Shown piece after piece: positions 6,123 through 9,782 of a stretch of DNA of 9,782 nt (position 1 is its first letter; each line of letters starts with the position of its first letter). The position numbers were made by a program, and so were the translations under genes. Source of the DNA: Chloroflexota bacterium (GTDB taxonomy: Bacteria > Chloroflexota > Limnocylindria > Limnocylindrales > CSP1-4); assembly GCA_021790715.1 (NCBI GenBank), contig JAJYGK010000050.1:1-9782 (forward strand). Reading direction: 5' to 3'. The notes below the pieces were generated by a model that ran no database searches, was not told where the DNA came from, and saw only the letters and a list, made by a program, of their open reading frames with translations.

Positions 6123-8368
6123 GGGCCGACGGCGTCGGCGCGGCGGCCCCGCGCGGCGGCGGGCACGATCGCGTGACGGGCCGCCAGGCGTACGTCGCCG
6201 ACATCCACCTCCCGGACGAGCTCCACGCGAAGCTCGTCACCCTCGACTGCGCCCGGGCCCGCATCCGCTCGGTGGACGTGGGTCCGGCACTCGCGGTGCC
6301 GGGCGTGCGGCTGGCGATCACGGCCGCCGACCTGCCCCAGCCCGTCCCCCGCTTCGGCCCACAGTTCGAGGACCGGCCGGTGCTCGCCGCCGGCGAGACG
6401 AAGTACCACGGCGAGCCGGTTGCCGCGGTCGCGGCGGAGACGCGCGACGCCGCGGAGGCGGCCGCGCGGCTCGTCCGGGTCGAGTACGAGGAGCTGCCGG
6501 CCGTCTTCACGATCGACGGGGCCCTCGACCCCGCCGCCCCCCTGGTGCAGGACGCGGCACTGCGCCCGGGCGACCCGCTGGCCGGCACCAACGTGCTGCG
6601 CGAGCACCGGGTCGCCTGGGGCGACGTGGACGCCGCGCCGGCGGACGTCGTCGTCGAGCACGTCTACACGTTCCCGATGGTCACCCAGTTCGCGATCGAG
6701 CCGCACGCGTTCATCGCCGCGCCGGACGAGGACGGCATCGTCGTGTGGAGCACGATCCAGCACCCGTACTGGCTGCAGCGGGTCCTCGCCCGCCTCCTCG
6801 GGCTCCCCCTCTCCAGGGTCCGCGTCGTCGCGCCCGATCCCGGCGGCGCCTTCGGCGGGAAGCAGCACGCGAAGTACGAGCCGCTCGTCGCGTTCATGGC
6901 GCTGCGCGCCGGCCGGCCGGTGCGCCTGGTGCTCAGCCTGGAGGAGACGTTCCAGGCCGTCCGCCGCGCGTCGGCCCGGGTGCGCGTCCGCACCGGCATG
7001 CACGCCGACGGGACGTTCGCGTTCCAGGACGTCGCCGCGGACTACCTCATCGGCGCGTACGCGGACATCGCCGACCGCGTCGTGAGCAAGGGCAGCTACC
7101 CGGCCTGCGGCCCGTACCGGATCCCGGCCGCGCGCGTCGTGGGGCGCAGCATCCTGTCCCACACGCCCCCCTCGACCGCGTTCCGCGGCTTCGGCAACCC
7201 CCAGGTCAACTGGGCCGTGGAGTCGAACATCGACGAGGCCGCGCGGGCACTCGGGATCGACGCCCTGGAGCTGCGCCTGCGCAACCTCGCCCGCCCGGGC
7301 GAGGCCTTCATCCCGTTCGACACCCCGGCCGACGGGAGGTGGGAGGAGACCGTCCGGGCCGCCGCCCGCGCGATCGGGTGGGGCGACCCCGTCCCGCCGG
7401 GCCGCGGCCGCGGGCTCGCCATCGGGATCAAGTCGGGACCGACCACCGGCCTGTCGTACGCGACGGTCCGCCTGCTCGCCGACGGCAGCGTCGTCGTCCA
7501 TGCCGGCACCTCCGACATGGGCCAGGGCGCCCGCACGATCTTCGCCCAGATCGCGGCCGAGGAGCTGGGGGCGCCCCTCGACTGGGTGACCGTGGTCATG
7601 GGCGACACCGCGGTCGTGCCCTACGACGCGCAGACCTCGGCGAGCCGCTCGTCCGTCCTGATGGGTACGGCGGTCCTGCGCGCGTGCCGCGAGATCCAGG
7701 GCCGGCTCCGCGCCATGGCCGCCCGGATCGAGGGCATCGACGAGGCGTCGATCGTCGTCGAGCGCGGAACCGTGCGCCTGCCGGACCGCGAGCTGCCGGT
7801 GCTCGACGTCCTGCGGCGGGGCCTCGGCCGGCTGGGCGGCGAACTCATCGGCAACGGGGAGATGCGCAAGGAGGAGGAGCCCGGCCACCCGCTCGGCGGC
7901 AGCGCCGCCTTCTGGGAGTTCAACTGCACCGCGGTCGAGGCCGAGGTCGACGCGGAGACGGGCGACGTGACGCTCGTCCGCCACGTCACCGTCTCGGACG
8001 TCGGGAGGGCGATCAACCCGCTGCAGGTGCGCGCCCAGGACGAGGGCGCGGCGATCATGGGCCTCGGCCACACGCTCATGGAGCAGTACATCTTCGACGA
8101 CGGGGGCCGGATCCGGAACCTCGGCGCGATCGACTACCGCATCCCGACGAGCATGGACCTGCCGCTCGAGCTGCACAGCGAGATCGTGGAGAACGCCGAC
8201 GGGCCCGGCCCGTACGGGGCCAAGGGGATGAGCGAGGGAGCGCTGCTGTGCGTCGCGCCGGCGGTTGCCGCGGCGGTCCGCCACGCGTCCGGCGCGGTCA
8301 TCCGCGACCTCCCGCTCTCGCCCGAGCGCGTCTGGCACGCCCTCCACTCCGGCGAACGGCAGCCGTGA
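6119..8368 (+). CDS. Molybdopterin-binding (large, catalytic) subunit of a xanthine dehydrogenase/aldehyde oxidase-family hydroxylase
   Basis: This subunit carries the molybdenum cofactor and hydroxylates an aldehyde or heterocycle with oxygen from water. Family landmarks run in order: the a/b hammerhead domain in the first ~120 residues; the cofactor loop GGAFGGKQ (residues 242-249); AFRGFGNPQ (354-362) with Arg356; GTSDMGQGAR as the Gly-Gln-Gly cofactor loop; and GAKGMSEG with the probable catalytic base Glu706. AFRGFG in place of the CoxL AYRCSFR loop argues against CO dehydrogenase. Gln249 occupies the position of bovine xanthine oxidase Glu802, a purine-binding residue, which argues against a plain xanthine enzyme. 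The 749-residue length is typical. ATG 6119 overlaps the preceding stop and the gene ends in a GTGA overlap with the kinase. The family call is firm. The carbohydrate-type neighbours suggest an aldehyde or sugar-derived substrate, but this is inference. Confidence 0.93.
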   Translation: MRADGVGAAAPRGGGHDRVTGRQAYVADIHLPDELHAKLVTLDCARARIRSVDVGPALAVPGVRLAITAADLPQPVPRFGPQFEDRPVLAAGETKYHGEPVAAVAAETRDAAEAAARLVRVEYEELPAVFTIDGALDPAAPLVQDAALRPGDPLAGTNVLREHRVAWGDVDAAPADVVVEHVYTFPMVTQFAIEPHAFIAAPDEDGIVVWSTIQHPYWLQRVLARLLGLPLSRVRVVAPDPGGAFGGKQHAKYEPLVAFMALRAGRPVRLVLSLEETFQAVRRASARVRVRTGMHADGTFAFQDVAADYLIGAYADIADRVVSKGSYPACGPYRIPAARVVGRSILSHTPPSTAFRGFGNPQVNWAVESNIDEAARALGIDALELRLRNLARPGEAFIPFDTPADGRWEETVRAAARAIGWGDPVPPGRGRGLAIGIKSGPTTGLSYATVRLLADGSVVVHAGTSDMGQGARTIFAQIAAEELGAPLDWVTVVMGDTAVVPYDAQTSASRSSVLMGTAVLRACREIQGRLRAMAARIEGIDEASIVVERGTVRLPDRELPVLDVLRRGLGRLGGELIGNGEMRKEEEPGHPLGGSAAFWEFNCTAVEAEVDAETGDVTLVRHVTVSDVGRAINPLQVRAQDEGAAIMGLGHTLMEQYIFDDGGRIRNLGAIDYRIPTSMDLPLELHSEIVENADGPGPYGAKGMSEGALLCVAPAVAAAVRHASGAVIRDLPLSPERVWHALHSGERQP

Positions 8369-9360
8369 GCGTTCACCTCGGGCTCGACCTGGGGGCGACC
8401 AACCTCAAGTGGAGCGTGGTCGAACACGGCCCGGACGGCTGGCGCGCGATCGACCGCGGGCAGCTCCCGACCGACGTGTCCGGCGGCGCCGACGCGACCG
8501 TCGCCCAGCTCGGCGACGTCGCGGGCGGGATCATCCACGGGCATCCCGCCGTCTCGACGATCGGCATCGGCGTGCCCGGTGCGTACGACCCGGGCACGGG
8601 CAGGACGCGCTTCCTGCCGAACGTGCCGGGGGACTGGGCGGGTCGTCCCGTCGCGGCGCCGGTCCGCGCGGCCACCGGCCTCCCCACCGCGCTGATCAAC
8701 GACGCGCGGGCGTTCGGCCTCGCGGAGCTTCGCGTGGGGGCTGCCAGGGGGGCCCGCACGATGGTCGGTCTGACGCTCGGCACCGGGGTCGGCGGGGCGG
8801 TCGCCATCGCCGGCCGCATCCACCTCGGGCTCGACGGCGCGGCCGGGGAGATCGGGCACCAGACGCTCGAGCCGGAGGGCCTCCCCTGTACCTGCGGCAA
8901 CCGCGGCTGCCTGGAGGCCTATGCGCGCGCCGACCGCATCGCGACCCTCTGCGGGACGAGCAGCGTGGAGGAGGCAGTCCGGCGTGCGACCGCCGGCGAT
9001 GCACGGGCGATGGACGGCCTCGCCGAGGTCGGTCGCTGGCTGGGGATCGGGATCGCCAACCTGGTCGTGCTCCTCACCCCCGAGCGCGTCGTGATCGGCG
9101 GGGGCGTGGCGGGCGCGGGCGACCTCCTCCTGGCGCCGATCCGGCGAGAACTCGGGGCGCGGGTCCGCATGACGTCGCTCGAGCGCGTGCGCATCGTGGT
9201 CGCGGAGCTGGGGACCTGGGCGGGCTCGGTCGGGGCCGCGATCCACGGCGCCGAGGCCGGCACGCGACGCGGGACCTCGCGCGCGGCCGGGAAGCAGGAT
9301 GATCACGCGGCAGCCGCCGGCAGCGGCGGCGATCGAGGAGGATCGGGAAGGGATGGCTGA
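8365..9360 (+). CDS. ROK-family sugar kinase
   Basis: ROK kinases phosphorylate hexoses or N-acylated hexosamines with ATP in the cytoplasm. The sequence shows the N-terminal phosphate loop LGLDLGATN (Asp8), the catalytic Asp113 in LINDARAFG, the sugar-binding GEIGHQ (Glu162, His165), and the ROK zinc site CTCGNRGCLE with Cys175, Cys177 and Cys182. There is no N-terminal helix-turn-helix, so it is a kinase rather than a ROK repressor. The start is GTG 8365, overlapping the preceding stop as GTGA; the protein begins in register with the family's first strand. After the usual ROK end near residue 295 there is an odd Gly/Arg/Asp/Ala-rich tail of about 35 residues, encoded over the ribosome-binding region of the next gene. 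With a NagA-like deacetylase directly downstream, an N-acetylhexosamine kinase is the most likely role, with glucokinase the main alternative. Confidence 0.92.
   Translation: MSVHLGLDLGATNLKWSVVEHGPDGWRAIDRGQLPTDVSGGADATVAQLGDVAGGIIHGHPAVSTIGIGVPGAYDPGTGRTRFLPNVPGDWAGRPVAAPVRAATGLPTALINDARAFGLAELRVGAARGARTMVGLTLGTGVGGAVAIAGRIHLGLDGAAGEIGHQTLEPEGLPCTCGNRGCLEAYARADRIATLCGTSSVEEAVRRATAGDARAMDGLAEVGRWLGIGIANLVVLLTPERVVIGGGVAGAGDLLLAPIRRELGARVRMTSLERVRIVVAELGTWAGSVGAAIHGAEAGTRRGTSRAAGKQDDHAAAAGSGGDRGGSGRDG
9335..9352 (+). promoter_or_regulatory. Ribosome-binding region deciding the deacetylase start
   Basis: GAGGAGG at 9335-9341 and GGGAAGGG at 9345-9352 precede ATG 9353. The former is 11 nt from the ATG, while the latter runs into it. 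An in-frame ATG at 9299 has only a short AGG next to it and would add 18 Ala/Glu-rich residues. The family-like sequence begins just after 9353, so that start is preferred. Confidence 0.6.
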
Positions 9361-9782
9361 GCGGCAGGTCGTGCGGGGCAGGCTCGTGCTGGCGGACCGC
9401 GTCGCCGCCGGCCGCATCGCGGTGGAGGACGGCCGCATCGCGGCGGTCGAGCTGGACGAGGCAGAGGCGACGGGTCCGTGGATCATGCCCGGTTTCGTGG
9501 ACGTGCACGTGCACGGCTGGGGCGGCCACGACGCCATGGGGGGACGGGACGCGCTGGACGGCATGTCCCAGGCGCTCCTCCGGCGGGGCGTCACGTCGTT
9601 CGTGCCCACCGCCGTGACGGCGCCGATCGAGGCGCTGCTCGAGTTCGGGGCGACCGTCCACGACTGGATGCCGGCCTCGCCGGCGGACGGCGCCGATCCG
9701 CTCGGCTTCAACCTCGAGGGTCCGTTCATCTCGCCCCAGCGGGTCGGCGCGCAGAACCCAGCGTTCGTGCGCGCCCCCGCCG
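9353..9782 (+). CDS. nagA: N-acetylglucosamine-6-phosphate deacetylase-like amidohydrolase (3' end outside window)
   Basis: NagA removes acetate from N-acetylglucosamine 6-phosphate, giving glucosamine 6-phosphate and committing amino sugars to glycolysis or cell-wall recycling. The visible 143 residues show the small N-terminal beta domain, then IMPGFVDVHVHG with metal-type His52 and His54. They also show NLEGPFISP with the metal ligand Glu122 and GAQNPAFVR, aligning with the E. coli GTHNPNFVR segment. The HxH pair is intact, unlike E. coli NagA, so a two-metal centre is possible. Gln134 stands where E. coli NagA has the substrate-contacting His143, so an altered N-acyl sugar substrate is conceivable. 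It overlaps the ROK kinase by 8 nt, which supports a joint kinase-deacetylase step. The remaining catalytic residues lie beyond the window edge, so a related amidohydrolase remains possible. Confidence 0.85.
   Translation, partial: MAERQVVRGRLVLADRVAAGRIAVEDGRIAAVELDEAEATGPWIMPGFVDVHVHGWGGHDAMGGRDALDGMSQALLRRGVTSFVPTAVTAPIEALLEFGATVHDWMPASPADGADPLGFNLEGPFISPQRVGAQNPAFVRAPA

Noticed and set aside
6068..8347. Minus-strand ORF of 759 codons opposite the molybdenum subunit
   Set aside because: It is a mirror of the real gene's codon pattern with no motifs. The plus frame holds all cofactor residues.
6745..8364. Extension of the ROK kinase upstream to 871 residues
   Set aside because: The extra sequence is a frame shadow of the molybdenum subunit. 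The ROK fold begins right after GTG 8365.
6119..8368. Carbon monoxide dehydrogenase large subunit (CoxL)
   Set aside because: The AYRCSFR loop with the copper-binding cysteine is absent. AFRGFG is present instead.

Overview
This is a compact, very GC-rich bacterial segment of roughly 70% G+C with nine protein-coding genes. Seven are complete and one is cut at each edge. No RNA gene, insertion sequence or CRISPR array is visible. Codon use is uniformly G/C-ending, genes are tightly packed with ATGA/GTGA overlaps, and a GntR/FCD regulator, a ROK kinase and a molybdenum hydroxylase occur together. This suits a high-GC soil heterotroph such as Actinomycetota (for example Thermoleophilia) or a high-GC Chloroflexota lineage. 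The sequence alone does not decide between them.

Layout. Positions 1-762 (minus strand) hold most of a transaldolase-family gene that runs off the left edge. A 410-bp divergent control region (763-1172) follows. It carries two copies of an AT-rich 13-bp motif in inverted orientation, with centres 126 bp apart. One copy overlaps a candidate minus-strand -10 box, and the other lies at the likely start point of a good plus-strand sigma70-type promoter. All remaining genes read rightward: a PEP-utilising-enzyme-like phosphohistidine protein without an ATP-grasp domain (1173-2948); a GntR/FCD regulator (2968-3717); an HPr-kinase-like P-loop protein (3838-4725); the FAD, 2x[2Fe-2S] and molybdopterin subunits of a xanthine-dehydrogenase-family hydroxylase (4744-5604, 5601-6122, 6119-8368); a ROK sugar kinase (8365-9360); and the start of an N-acetylglucosamine-6-phosphate deacetylase-like amidohydrolase (9353 to the right edge).

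Interpretation. From 4744 onward the genes are translationally coupled or nearly so and probably form one operon with the upstream genes. The 120-bp gap at 3718-3837 is the only place where it may be subdivided. Transaldolase, ROK kinase and NagA-like deacetylase point to uptake-derived sugar or amino-sugar catabolism. The three-subunit molybdenum hydroxylase adds an oxidation step, possibly of an aldehyde or aldose. The GntR/FCD protein is the obvious candidate to bind the paired operators. The phosphohistidine protein and the HprK-like kinase are the most unusual members: both belong to phosphotransfer families, and neither has its usual partner in view. Substrates are not identified; family-level calls are firm, but the pathway is inference.
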